A stretch of 64,000 bases of DNA from Vibrio sp. Hep-1b-8 (GTDB lineage Bacteria > Pseudomonadota > Gammaproteobacteria > Enterobacterales > Vibrionaceae): assembly GCF_006124995.1 (NCBI RefSeq), contig NZ_QEWN01000009.1, positions 1 to 64,000 on the forward strand, written 5' to 3'. A program made the translations under genes and the position numbers. The notes under the pieces were generated by a model. It had not been told where the DNA came from, did no database searches, and worked only from the letters and a program-made list of their open reading frames with translations. Positions 27,626 through 35,811 of this stretch are shown here, one piece after another; the stretch's first letter is position 1; every line of letters starts with the position of its first letter.

Positions 27626-28048
27626 ATGCCTACATTGCAATTAAAAGGTATACACCATGTCGCCATCATCTGCTCTGATTACCAAAGATCTAAACAGTTT
27701 TATGTCGATGTACTCAAATTGGCCGTGATTGCGGAAAACTATCGCGCAGAACGAAACTCTTATAAGCTTGATCTTGCTTTGCCAGACGGTAGTCAAATTG
27801 AGTTATTTTCATTTCCAAATCCACCGTCAAGGCCTTCGAGACCAGAAGCTCAGGGACTCAGACATTTGGCGTTTCGGGTTGAATCGGTAGAGGGTTACGT
27901 CGATTACCTAGCGGCACAGGGTGTTGAATGTGAACCGATCCGGATAGATGAATTTACTGGTAAATCGTTTACCTTCTTCAACGATCCGGATGGCTTACCA
28001 CTGGAGCTTTACCAAGACTCGCTTAGTCAAGCAGCTCACGTTGTATAA
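27626..28048 (+). CDS. VOC superfamily protein, YaeR/GloA2-like
   Basis: About 140 residues in a single vicinal-oxygen-chelate fold: HHVAIICSDYQRSKQFYVDV at the N-terminus, IELFSFPNPPSRPSRPEA, GLRHLAFRVE and FFNDPDGLPLELYQ, with the usual H and E metal ligands. It resembles the E. coli YaeR group, whose reaction is not firmly established. The ATG at 27626 has its AAGG directly against it, which is too close. A TTG at 27635, eight bases beyond that motif, gives the family length and may be the true start. Its end overlaps the convergent HAD gene by 26 bases. Confidence 0.85.
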   Translation: MPTLQLKGIHHVAIICSDYQRSKQFYVDVLKLAVIAENYRAERNSYKLDLALPDGSQIELFSFPNPPSRPSRPEAQGLRHLAFRVESVEGYVDYLAAQGVECEPIRIDEFTGKSFTFFNDPDGLPLELYQDSLSQAAHVV

Positions 28049-28823
28049 CCGTTAATACACCAGCCTCACGGTTAGATGGTGCAGTAAAGCGGGCAATTTG
28101 CTTGATTCTAGGATGCGCGTTGTCCATTGCGTAAGAATGGTAGCTGGCTTCTAGCATCTCTAGGTCATTGAGGTAATCACCAAAACTCATGGTTTGCTGG
28201 TGAGTAAAGCCTAGGGTTTGCTGTAAGTGTTCAATGGCAGCCCCTTTCGATGCTTGTGCATTCATCACATCCAGCCAGATTTTTGCACTGACAACGACTT
28301 GGTGGCTGTTGCCGAATGCTTGGTCGAAGGTTGGAAATACCAACTCTTCCGTTCCGTCGAAATGACAAATTGCCACTTTGATAAAGTCGTCATCAACAAG
28401 CAGCAGATCGGGAACATACTGGCAGCGGTGATAGTATTTTGCGAACTCTTCTAGTGCGCGGGGATCGTTGGTTTCAATATAGGCCGATTGCTTCCCACAC
28501 AGCACGATGTGCGCTCCTGAAATAGCTCGAGCTTGCTTAATGATGGCGGCTATAGATGGTTTGTCTATCTCACAGCTGTAAAGCTCCTGACCTTGATGCA
28601 TGACCAAAGTGCCGTTTTCAGCGATGAACATCATACGATCTTTGATTGGAGCGAAGGTTTCCATCAGGCTGTAATACTGACGGCCTGATGCTGCGGCAAA
28701 GATGATCTCTTTATCTTCAAGCTGTTGGTATATATCGTAAAATTTTGGGTTTAGTTGGCTATTTTCATCAAGGAGTGTGCCATCCATATCGGCGGCAACA
28801 AATCTAATGTTTGGCTTTTGCAT
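28023..28823 (-). CDS. Cof-type HAD phosphatase
   Basis: 266 residues. Motif I AADMDGTLLDE carries the nucleophile aspartate, motif II is in AAASGRQY, the conserved lysine is in NAQASKGAAIEHL, and motif IV is MSFGDYLNDLEML. A Cof-type C2 cap lies between motifs II and III. Such enzymes dephosphorylate sugar phosphates, nucleotides or pyridoxal phosphate; substrate not predictable. It is followed upstream by the sgrR-like gene on the same strand, which would fit a sugar-phosphate stress link as seen with YigL in E. coli, but that is inference. Confidence 0.9.
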   Translation of the reverse strand: MQKPNIRFVAADMDGTLLDENSQLNPKFYDIYQQLEDKEIIFAAASGRQYYSLMETFAPIKDRMMFIAENGTLVMHQGQELYSCEIDKPSIAAIIKQARAISGAHIVLCGKQSAYIETNDPRALEEFAKYYHRCQYVPDLLLVDDDFIKVAICHFDGTEELVFPTFDQAFGNSHQVVVSAKIWLDVMNAQASKGAAIEHLQQTLGFTHQQTMSFGDYLNDLEMLEASYHSYAMDNAHPRIKQIARFTAPSNREAGVLTVIQRELLD

Positions 28824-28950
28824 AATTAAGGTTTGTAGTGTGTGCTCTTAGGCAAGACAGAACCGTTAACTTACATCAGTTTGTCTACTAGACAAGTGAT
28901 TTTAGTCAATCGGCAGAGATTCTTTTGTGTTGCGCTCCGGCGTTTTCGGA

Positions 28951-30702
28951 TTAGTCTGCGGACCAAACATTTTTTATATCTGGCCAGCCCCAGTTTGTTA
29001 GCGCCACATCTTTCAAAACCCCCTGAAAACGTAATGTTTGGCGATGGTGGAAGAGCGGTGATAGCCAGTATTGGTTGATGAGGGCTGATGCGATAGGTTC
29101 GAGTGCGTTTAAGTACTCATCTAACGCCGTTTGACAACGAAGTTCGTTCAGGCTTTCGACTAACCAACGTTTTGATTGTTCTCCAATGCAACGCTGAATA
29201 ATGGGGTTATGGTACAAGCTGTTAAAGGCTGACGCATGTCGGTTGTCGTCAAGGTTAATGTTGGTCACTATGATGGATTCAGAAAGTTGACCTGACGTAG
29301 AAAGTGCCGTTAGTTGGCGGTAACTATAGGTGTTAATAGTGACCTCAATACCTTTCAGTTTGAGTAAGTGTTGAATGGCCAAGGCACAATTTTTCAATGA
29401 GCTGTAATCATAGATAGCGATGGTGAGCTTATCTGGTAAAGCCACTTCAGCCGTCGCTGGGCGAGTGATTTTGTGCCACATAGGTAGTAAGTTATGTGCG
29501 ATTTCGCAGCCGAATAAACGCTCGCTTTGCTTGAGATAGTCGTGCACTTTATCTGGCGTTAGATAGCTAGAAAGGAAGCGACGCTGGCTATCGTTAAGCA
29601 CTATATCAGCACATTGGTTGAAGAGAATAAACATGCATCCGTCTTCTGTACGGCTCTGTTTTACATCCCTTTCTACGGTTTGGCTCACTGCATGGGATAC
29701 GTAGTAGTTACAATGCTGATCAGATTGCGCTCCGGGCTGATTGGTTTGTATCTGTTTATTGGACAGTTCGCTCTCATCCAGATGCCATATCGTGACATTA
29801 TCTGTAAGTGCACGGCATGCGTAGTAGCGCTCGAATGCTTGTAAACTTAGACGAGCATCAGAGTGTTCGATCACTTCAAAAGGGCCGGAACCGATAATCA
29901 TTTTATTGGTAGCGTTATTGACCTGTTCGCTCGGTTGGATAGAGTATTTTACACCGGAAACTAAACCACCGAATCCCTGATCTGGAGTGGTCAGCTTAAA
30001 CACGATTTTGTTGTTTCCAGCACAGGACACACTCTCTAAATGGCTCAACTCGCTACGGTAGTCTTCAAGTTGTCTGAGTTTATTAAACAGCTCAACGACG
30101 GTTTTTCCATCAATCGGCGTTCCGTTGTGGAAAGTGAGGCTAGGTCTGAGATAAAAAGACCATTCCAGTGTCTGCTCGTTGTATTGCCAGTGATGAGCCA
30201 GTTGCGGTTCTAGTACCCCGTCAGCGGTACTCGCGACTAAACAACAGTATATTTGTCGCAATAAGTAACGTTCACTTGAGCGTTGTAACTGATGAGGAAC
30301 CAATCGTTCAAATGGACGTTTATAGGTGAGCTGGATATGTAACTGCCCTTGACGAAACGATGCTCCAGAGGTGCTTTGCAGCAGTCGACCGAAGGCGGTT
30401 TGATCGTCATCTAGTATTGCCAGAGCCTTCTCATATTTTCCTGCCAATATTCTTTTTATCGCCAACTGATTTTTGAGTTCGTCTACTGAGAGATTAAGAA
30501 TCAATGTCGAACGTTGATTTCGACCAACTTTAGGTGCCCAAGTTAACCAAGTTAGCTGCTGCATATTATTCAGGAGATTTCGTGCATGCCGAGGACTGGT
30601 GTATAGAGCCTCTGCTATCGCAGGCAAAGCGGTTTTGATTTCGACGCCGACGCCAAGGGGCGTCAGGCGCTGGTAGTAGCGAAGTAGGTTCAGATCGGAC
30701 AC
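28951..30702 (-). CDS. sgrR: SgrR-family transcriptional regulator
   Basis: 583 residues with the SgrR layout: an N-terminal winged-helix DNA-binding domain (to about 115, with LYTSPRHARNLLNNM) fused to a solute-binding-protein family 5 domain (from about 165, PQLAHHWQYNEQTLEWSFYL). No signal peptide, so cytoplasmic. In E. coli SgrR senses sugar-phosphate stress and activates the divergent small RNA gene sgrS. The start is GTG (30700-30702) with GAGAG upstream. The divergent region 30703-31190 is where an sgrS counterpart would be expected. The gene name rests on domain layout, not on known targets. Confidence 0.8.
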   Translation of the reverse strand: MSDLNLLRYYQRLTPLGVGVEIKTALPAIAEALYTSPRHARNLLNNMQQLTWLTWAPKVGRNQRSTLILNLSVDELKNQLAIKRILAGKYEKALAILDDDQTAFGRLLQSTSGASFRQGQLHIQLTYKRPFERLVPHQLQRSSERYLLRQIYCCLVASTADGVLEPQLAHHWQYNEQTLEWSFYLRPSLTFHNGTPIDGKTVVELFNKLRQLEDYRSELSHLESVSCAGNNKIVFKLTTPDQGFGGLVSGVKYSIQPSEQVNNATNKMIIGSGPFEVIEHSDARLSLQAFERYYACRALTDNVTIWHLDESELSNKQIQTNQPGAQSDQHCNYYVSHAVSQTVERDVKQSRTEDGCMFILFNQCADIVLNDSQRRFLSSYLTPDKVHDYLKQSERLFGCEIAHNLLPMWHKITRPATAEVALPDKLTIAIYDYSSLKNCALAIQHLLKLKGIEVTINTYSYRQLTALSTSGQLSESIIVTNINLDDNRHASAFNSLYHNPIIQRCIGEQSKRWLVESLNELRCQTALDEYLNALEPIASALINQYWLSPLFHHRQTLRFQGVLKDVALTNWGWPDIKNVWSAD

Positions 30703-31190
30703 AAGTGGCTCTCAAACAAAATAACAAGCAATTTGTATGGTTATTTTGTTCCCTATTTAGTCTGTAATCCACAGATATTTGATTTTATTTGCTGTTCTTG
30801 AGTCTTAATAGGAAAAAGAAACTAAATATAAGCTCTTTTTGTTTTCCCTATTAAGCAGCAAACTTAATGGGTCAACCGAGAGGGATATCTATGAACCAGA
30901 GGCTGGACCTCTATTGACGTTTTATCAGCAGCGATTGAACCGTTGCTCTAGGACGATAGAGAGACTTGCGCTGTTATCGCTACTCGCTCTAATGAGTGGT
31001 AGTTAGTTAAGTTTAAGCAGCATTACGATGAACATGCTCCTGACCCCCACGAAGAGTTCCGTGATGCTGCTTGTTTTCTCGCCAATGACTCAATGTTGAT
31101 AAGGCAAAAAAGTGCTTCAGTACGGGACATTATGGTCAAAACTGACTAATATTAAGCCAGAAATCATGATAATACCTGTTGGCTACTAAT
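30703..31190 (+). other. Gene-poor region divergent from sgrR; candidate small RNA or micro-ORF
   Basis: 488 bases. GAGAGGG precedes an ATG (30891) opening an eight-codon ORF (MNQRLDLY). Its TGA overlaps a TTG that opens a second frame, LTFYQQRLNRCSRTIERLAL and onward to a TAG near 31004. Further on, 31015-31027 and 31060-31072 form a 13-bp stem (AAGCAGCATTACG / CGTGATGCTGCTT) with a 32-base loop rich in CTCCTGACCCCC, followed by GTTTTCTC. The position opposite sgrR and the FYQ start are reminiscent of SgrS/SgrT, but there is no strong T-tailed terminator. Confidence 0.35.
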
Positions 31191-32627
31191 ATGGAAAAAG
31201 TCGTAGACCTTAATCGTTGGCATAAGGAACATGTCAAAACGGAGCAGGAACTGCAGCACCTGTTTGCGGAAGTTCAAGCGCATTACTCTACCAACCCTTA
31301 TCCAGAACTTGAGCAAAGGCTGGACATTCTAAAGAGTATCAAGTCAGAGTTACTCAACAACAAGCGAGCTCTGGTTGATGCCTTACATCAAGATTATGGC
31401 TATCGCAGTGATTTTGATTCGTTAATTTGTGACCTGTTACCTGCAGTTGGACACATTAACTATACGATTCGGCATCTTAAAAAATGGCTTAAACCAAGTA
31501 AACGTCATTCAGGCTTGCTGCTAATGCCTTCAAAAGTGCGTGTCGAATACCAGCCTCTTGGTGTTGTTGGTGTAATAGTGCCGTGGAATTTTCCTATCGT
31601 GCTTAGTATTGCACCAATTATCACTGCTTTGGCGGCAGGTAACCGAGTGTTAGTTAAGCTAAGTGAACACACGCCGCATACCAATCAAGTATTAAGTGAG
31701 ATTTTTGCTCAGTTTGGTGAATACGTTCGACCAGTAGAAGGTGGCGCTGATATTGCTCAGTACTTTTCGTCTCTGCCGTTTGATCACCTTATTTTTACTG
31801 GCTCAACCAAGGTCGGTAAATTGGTTGCAGCTTCAGCCGCTCGTAATTTGACACCGGTGACATTAGAACTGGGAGGAAAATCTCCCGCAATAATTGCCGA
31901 TGATGCAGATATGAGTAAAGCGGTCGATGCTGTCATTTTAGGTAAATCGATTAACGCTGGGCAAATCTGTGTCGCTCCAGACTATGTAATGGTGCCTCAA
32001 GGGAAAGAACTCTCGTTTATCGAGTGCTATCTGGAGAGATATTCTCAGCTCTATGTCCGCAAAGGTCGATTGGATTCGGCAACACAAATCATCAATGAGA
32101 CGCAATGGTTACGTTTACAAAGCTATGTTCAAGATGCAAGAAATTTAGGGGCATCTGTACACTCGATTGATGGTGTTGAGTTAGAGAAGCATCAGATGTT
32201 GCCTCAATTGGTCACCGGTGTGACACCAGAGATGCTGGTGATGCAGGAGGAAATTTTTGGTCCCATACTGCCTGTGATCGGTTATCGCCATTTAAGCGAA
32301 GTTTTTGCCTTTATCAATGCAAGACCTCGCCCCCTCGCTCTCTATCTGATGTCTAACGATAAGGTGCTTCAACAGCAAGTTATCGAGCAGACACATAGCG
32401 GTGGAGTGGCAATTAACGATACGCTACTTCATGTTGCGGCTGATGATGCCCCCTTTGGTGGCATTGGTGAGTCAGGTATTGGCCAATATCATGGGGAGGA
32501 AGGCTTCAGGACTTTCTCCAAGGCGAAAACCGTACTCACATCGCCAACATGGTTACCGCGTAATGTGATCATATTGAAGTATCGAGGACTGGCTGTAAAA
32601 GTGTTGTCACGGCTTTTTCTCCGCTAA
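31191..32627 (+). CDS. Aldehyde dehydrogenase, coniferyl aldehyde dehydrogenase type
   Basis: About 478 residues. The ALDH superfamily core is complete: GVIVPWNFPIVLSIAPIITA, FTGSTKVGK, the catalytic glutamate in LELGGKSPA and the catalytic cysteine in NAGQICVAPDYV. The short C-terminus with YRGLAVKVLSRLFL (hydrophobic, possibly membrane-associated) is typical of the CalB/class 3 ALDH group. It oxidises aromatic or medium-chain aldehydes with NAD(P). I used the ATG at 31191 in place of the TTG at 31179; the ribosome-binding site is weak. The protein is full length. Confidence 0.88.
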   Translation: MEKVVDLNRWHKEHVKTEQELQHLFAEVQAHYSTNPYPELEQRLDILKSIKSELLNNKRALVDALHQDYGYRSDFDSLICDLLPAVGHINYTIRHLKKWLKPSKRHSGLLLMPSKVRVEYQPLGVVGVIVPWNFPIVLSIAPIITALAAGNRVLVKLSEHTPHTNQVLSEIFAQFGEYVRPVEGGADIAQYFSSLPFDHLIFTGSTKVGKLVAASAARNLTPVTLELGGKSPAIIADDADMSKAVDAVILGKSINAGQICVAPDYVMVPQGKELSFIECYLERYSQLYVRKGRLDSATQIINETQWLRLQSYVQDARNLGASVHSIDGVELEKHQMLPQLVTGVTPEMLVMQEEIFGPILPVIGYRHLSEVFAFINARPRPLALYLMSNDKVLQQQVIEQTHSGGVAINDTLLHVAADDAPFGGIGESGIGQYHGEEGFRTFSKAKTVLTSPTWLPRNVIILKYRGLAVKVLSRLFLR

Positions 32628-32746
32628 ACAACCCCGGAAGCAAAACGGGCAATTCGATAGACTTGTGTGATGAAACCTTTGACCCAAATGAGCATTGGAC
32701 CGCAAGTGCCGATCTAGGTGCGAAATGTGAGTTTCCCGAGAGCTAA
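32628..32746 (+). pseudogene. Possible C-terminal fragment of a secreted protein
   Basis: In one frame this stretch reads as a protein tail of about 38 residues containing TGNSIDLCDETFDPNEHWTA and two cysteines, ending in TAA at 32744-32746 just before a terminator. It has no start codon or ribosome-binding site of its own and runs on from a frame hidden under the ALDH gene. It may be what is left of a deleted extracellular enzyme gene. I cannot name the parent family. Confidence 0.35.
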
Positions 32747-32757
32747 TCAACACTAAT

Positions 32758-32786
32758 AAAAAATCCGAGCTATGCTCGGATTTTTT
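32758..32786. terminator. Bidirectional terminator downstream of nagB
   Basis: Stem AAAAATCCGAGC / GCTCGGATTTTT with a three-base loop and A/T tracts on both sides, 26 bases beyond the nagB stop. Confidence 0.9.
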
Positions 32787-32812
32787 GTGTTAGTCACAGC
32801 ATGAAAAATGCG

Positions 32813-33613
32813 TTAGAAACCTTTAATGTTTTCAGCTTCTAGTTCAGTGAAGTATTTCACTGTTTTCACTTTTAGTTCTTGAGTTGCTGGCTCGTCACAA
32901 ACAATCACCGATTTAGGGTGTAGCTGTAGAGCAGATACTGTCCATAGGTGGTTAACACAACCTTCAACTGCTGCTTCAAGTGCTAGTGCTTTGTTGTGGC
33001 CAGTAACCAGAATCATAATCTCTTCTGAATCTAGCAGTGTGCCTACGCCGATAGTAAGTGCGTACTTAGGTACTTGGTTGATATCGCCATCAAAGAAGCG
33101 CGAGTTTGCAATACGGGTATCTTCAGTTAGCGTTTTAATACGTGTGCGTGAAGAGAGAGAAGATGCAGGTTCGTTAAAGGCAATGTGACCATCGTTACCC
33201 ACGCCACCCATGAATAGGTTGATACGGCCGTAAGACTTGATCTTGTCTTCGTAGCGCTTGCACTCTACTTCGTTATCCGCAGCGTTGCCATCAAGCAGGT
33301 TGATGTTTTCGTCTTGGATATCGATGTGGTTAAAGAAGTTGTTGTACATGAAAGAGCGGTAAGACTCTGGGTGATCGGCAGGGATACCAATGTACTCATC
33401 CATATTAAATGTAACAACGTGCTTAAAGCTTACTTCACCAGCGTTGTAAAGTTCGATAAGTGCTTTATATGTCGCAAGAGGAGTGCCACCAGTTGGTAGG
33501 CCTAATACGAATGGACGCTCAGCTGTTGGTTTGAAATCGTTGATGCGTTTCACGATGTGTGCAGCTGCCCACTTACCGACTTGTGCTGCTTTGTTTAACG
33601 GGATAAGTCTCAT
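32813..33613 (-). CDS. nagB: Glucosamine-6-phosphate deaminase
   Basis: 266 residues, full length for the hexameric enteric type. It converts GlcN6P to fructose 6-phosphate and ammonia, the last step of GlcNAc and chitin use. Motifs: [24 protein letters not shown] with catalytic aspartate, [22 protein letters not shown] with the catalytic histidine, and [17 protein letters not shown]. nagA and nagC are not adjacent. Upstream are an AT-rich TTAATTCGC-type sequence near 33655 that resembles a NagC box and a perfect 11-bp inverted repeat at 33697-33725, either of which could be an operator. Confidence 0.97.
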   Translation of the reverse strand: MRLIPLNKAAQVGKWAAAHIVKRINDFKPTAERPFVLGLPTGGTPLATYKALIELYNAGEVSFKHVVTFNMDEYIGIPADHPESYRSFMYNNFFNHIDIQDENINLLDGNAADNEVECKRYEDKIKSYGRINLFMGGVGNDGHIAFNEPASSLSSRTRIKTLTEDTRIANSRFFDGDINQVPKYALTIGVGTLLDSEEIMILVTGHNKALALEAAVEGCVNHLWTVSALQLHPKSVIVCDEPATQELKVKTVKYFTELEAENIKGF

Positions 33614-33696
33614 TTTGTGCCCCTAATATTGGAATTTATGATGCCCTGAAACATTAATTCGCATTATAAAATAAGTGACCATGTTGTGCTATTGTT

Positions 33697-33725
33697 TTTG
33701 GTCAATTTTTCTCTAATTGACCAAA
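33697..33725. promoter_or_regulatory. Perfect 11-bp inverted repeat upstream of nagB
   Basis: TTTGGTCAATT and AATTGACCAAA separated by seven bases, 84-112 bases before the nagB start. It has no T tail and reads as a protein-binding site. The rest of the 384-base gap up to 33997 holds no gene that I can support. Confidence 0.5.
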
Positions 33726-33997
33726 TTACGTCTGATTATCATAGTCTGTATTCGTTTGCGCGATGTAAAAATGATGTATGTAGTGGTTCGACGAATGAAA
33801 ATTTTAGGGCTAAAACTAAGGTATTAGCCACCTAAATAATGGCGATGTACGTCACGTTGTGATGTAAATGAAACGCTTAGCGTAGAGGTTACTTATGCTA
33901 GTGTAATGTTATTAAGGTATGATGTTGAAGCTCAAACAATTGAGAACGCTGTCGATACAGTGATTAATAGAAATATAAAGATATTTAAGAAGACCAG

Positions 33998-35146
33998 ATG
34001 AATATTATTGGGATCGCGATTGGTGCGACCGGGCTTCTGTTACTAGGCATGTTTATGTGGATGCTGGCTTTGTCCATCCGTAAGAAGCGCTTAGAGCAAG
34101 AACGTAAAGAGCGAGAAATCGCTTACCGAAAAGCGATTGAAAAGAATCGTAAACAGGAACATGAAGAGCGGATTATGAAGGCCGAAGGCGGTCATATTCC
34201 TACGATTCTCTATCTGGCTAAAGAGGCTGAAAGAACTCGTCCAAAAGAAGCGATCTATTGGTACACCAAAGCGGCAAAACTAGATAATGTTACCGGTATG
34301 TACGGCGTAGTACGTATCAGTAATAAGATGAAGCAAGATGTTATCTTAAAAGAGCAATCTAAGTTCTGGCAGACATCCATTGCGGCTATTGAAGGTAGCT
34401 TACCGCATAAGTTTGAAATGGCGCAGGCGCTGTTTTATGGTCGTGGTACTGAAGTGAATCCACCAAAAGCGATAGAGCTTTTGGAATCCGCAGCACAGCA
34501 AAACCATATTCCATCGCTCCTGTTTTTGGGTGATTGGTGTCTTTCGGATAACAACCCACAGAAAAGTCCGTCACGTTCAACTGACTATTATCGCCGAGCG
34601 ACCGATCTTAAAAGTAATGAAGGTCGAATGAAACTGGGCACCAACTACATTCATGGTCACGGTGTACCAAGCAATTTCAATCTAGGTTGCTATTGGTTGG
34701 AGCGAGCGGCTGAAAAAGGTTATCTGGAAGCCATGTATAAGGCTGGGGAAACCTGGATGGATCAACGACCAAATGGCAATGCGATTGCTTATATTTGGTT
34801 GTTCCTTGCTAGCCAGCTTGGTCATGATCCAGCGCGAGCGTTGCGTGATCAGGTGGCGCTGAACATAGGTGTCGATACTGTTGTTGGTCTACAGAGTCTT
34901 GCTAAACCTATGATTAAGAAGATTCGAGAGAATAAAGTAAACAAACACTCTATTATCAAAGCGCTAAACAAACTGTATAAACGAGCGATTCCGATTAATG
35001 AACAGGGCTCGGCTCCGATTCTATCTACGTTAGAATCCAATGACACGGTGGCGAAACCTGAGTCACTTAACGTAGAGGAAACGCCGCAGGCTGATGAGCA
35101 AGATAATCGAATCGACTACTCGCAGTCCCCAATGGATAAACAATAA
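33998..35146 (+). CDS. Membrane-anchored Sel1-repeat protein
   Basis: 382 residues. An N-terminal membrane helix (IGIAIGATGLLLLGMFMWML) is followed by a basic coiled coil, then Sel1-type repeats from about residue 80 to 280 (for example KAIELLESAAQQNHIPSLLF and NLGCYWLERAAEKGYLEAMY), then a low-complexity acidic tail. Sel1 proteins are scaffolds for protein-protein contacts. With one N-terminal helix and no cleavage site the repeats probably face the cytoplasm. No operon partner; a terminator follows immediately. Confidence 0.85.
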   Translation: MNIIGIAIGATGLLLLGMFMWMLALSIRKKRLEQERKEREIAYRKAIEKNRKQEHEERIMKAEGGHIPTILYLAKEAERTRPKEAIYWYTKAAKLDNVTGMYGVVRISNKMKQDVILKEQSKFWQTSIAAIEGSLPHKFEMAQALFYGRGTEVNPPKAIELLESAAQQNHIPSLLFLGDWCLSDNNPQKSPSRSTDYYRRATDLKSNEGRMKLGTNYIHGHGVPSNFNLGCYWLERAAEKGYLEAMYKAGETWMDQRPNGNAIAYIWLFLASQLGHDPARALRDQVALNIGVDTVVGLQSLAKPMIKKIRENKVNKHSIIKALNKLYKRAIPINEQGSAPILSTLESNDTVAKPESLNVEETPQADEQDNRIDYSQSPMDKQ

Positions 35147-35175
35147 AAAATGGCCTCATCAAGAGGCCATTTTTA
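35146..35175 (+). terminator. Rho-independent terminator after the Sel1 gene
   Basis: Stem AAAATGGCCTC / GAGGCCATTTT with a five-base loop and a T run; it begins at the stop codon. Confidence 0.9.
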
Positions 35176-35180
35176 TTTTC

Positions 35181-35790
35181 AGCCCTAAACCACCTACTTC
35201 AGTAGGTGGTTATCATTCAGTGAGGCTTTGCCTGTAGTTCTACCCATGTTAAATGCTCCCTTGATTTTTAGCGAAGTCAAAGAGGACAAATAACATGAGT
35301 AGATACAATCAAGCTTCCCACGTATTTTGGAGATGTCAATATCACATAGTGTGGACGCCAAAATACAGATTTAGGATCTTGAAGAACAATGTAGGCAAAG
35401 AAGTTTATCGGTGTATAAATGTTTACTGTAATCAACTTGGATGGGAAGTTGTTGAGCTGAACGTCCAAGTTGACCACGTGCACTTAGTCGTAAAGGTTCC
35501 ACCCAAGCTATCAATATCCAAGTTGATGGGCGTATTGAAAGGCAAAATAGCCTTAAAGCTCTTCAGTAAGTTTCCATATTTGAGGAAAAATAAGCTTTGG
35601 GGTAATCACTTTTGGCAAAGGGGCTATTTTGTCGATAGTGTAGGAATTAATGAAGAAATCATTCGACGTTATGTAAGACATCAGGAGAAGAAAGAGCGCG
35701 TGGAACAGCAACAATTAGCGCTGGACTAAACAAAGGCCCCCTTTTAGGGGGCTCACACAAAGCCACCTTCTTTAGAAGGTGGTAATTTAC
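35181..35790 (+). mobile_element. IS200/IS605-family element (tnpA only), apparently complete
   Basis: About 0.6 kb. The left end has an imperfection-free hairpin AACCACCTACT-TC-AGTAGGTGGTT (35188-35211); the right end a similar hairpin CCACCTTCT-TT-AGAAGGTGG (35763-35782). Such subterminal hairpins are recognised by the Y1 transposase as single-stranded DNA, and there are no terminal inverted repeats or target duplication. A strong internal hairpin (GCCCCC/GGGGGC, near 35736-35752) follows the transposase gene. It sits between the Sel1 terminator and the sstT stop. Exact ends are uncertain by some ten bases. Confidence 0.85.
35295..35729 (+). CDS. tnpA: IS200/IS605-family Y1 transposase TnpA
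   Basis: 144 residues. It contains the HUH metal-binding motif in VDHVHLVVKVPP and the catalytic tyrosine in EIIRRYVRHQEKK, plus the family start RYNQASHVFWRCQYHIVWTP. The enzyme acts as a small dimer that moves the element as single-stranded DNA during replication. The frame is uninterrupted, so the element may be active. The region before the start (35245-35290) can fold (TTGA...TCAA around GCGAAG), as in IS200, where folding limits translation. There is no tnpB. Confidence 0.93.
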   Translation: MSRYNQASHVFWRCQYHIVWTPKYRFRILKNNVGKEVYRCINVYCNQLGWEVVELNVQVDHVHLVVKVPPKLSISKLMGVLKGKIALKLFSKFPYLRKNKLWGNHFWQRGYFVDSVGINEEIIRRYVRHQEKKERVEQQQLALD

Positions 35791-35811
35791 TGGTTTGGGT
35801 CAACGCTGAAC

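Noticed and set aside
35735..35752. GCCCCC/GGGGGC hairpin after tnpA as a general terminator for sstT
   Set aside because: Inside the insertion sequence and lacking a T tract on either strand; treated as part of the element.
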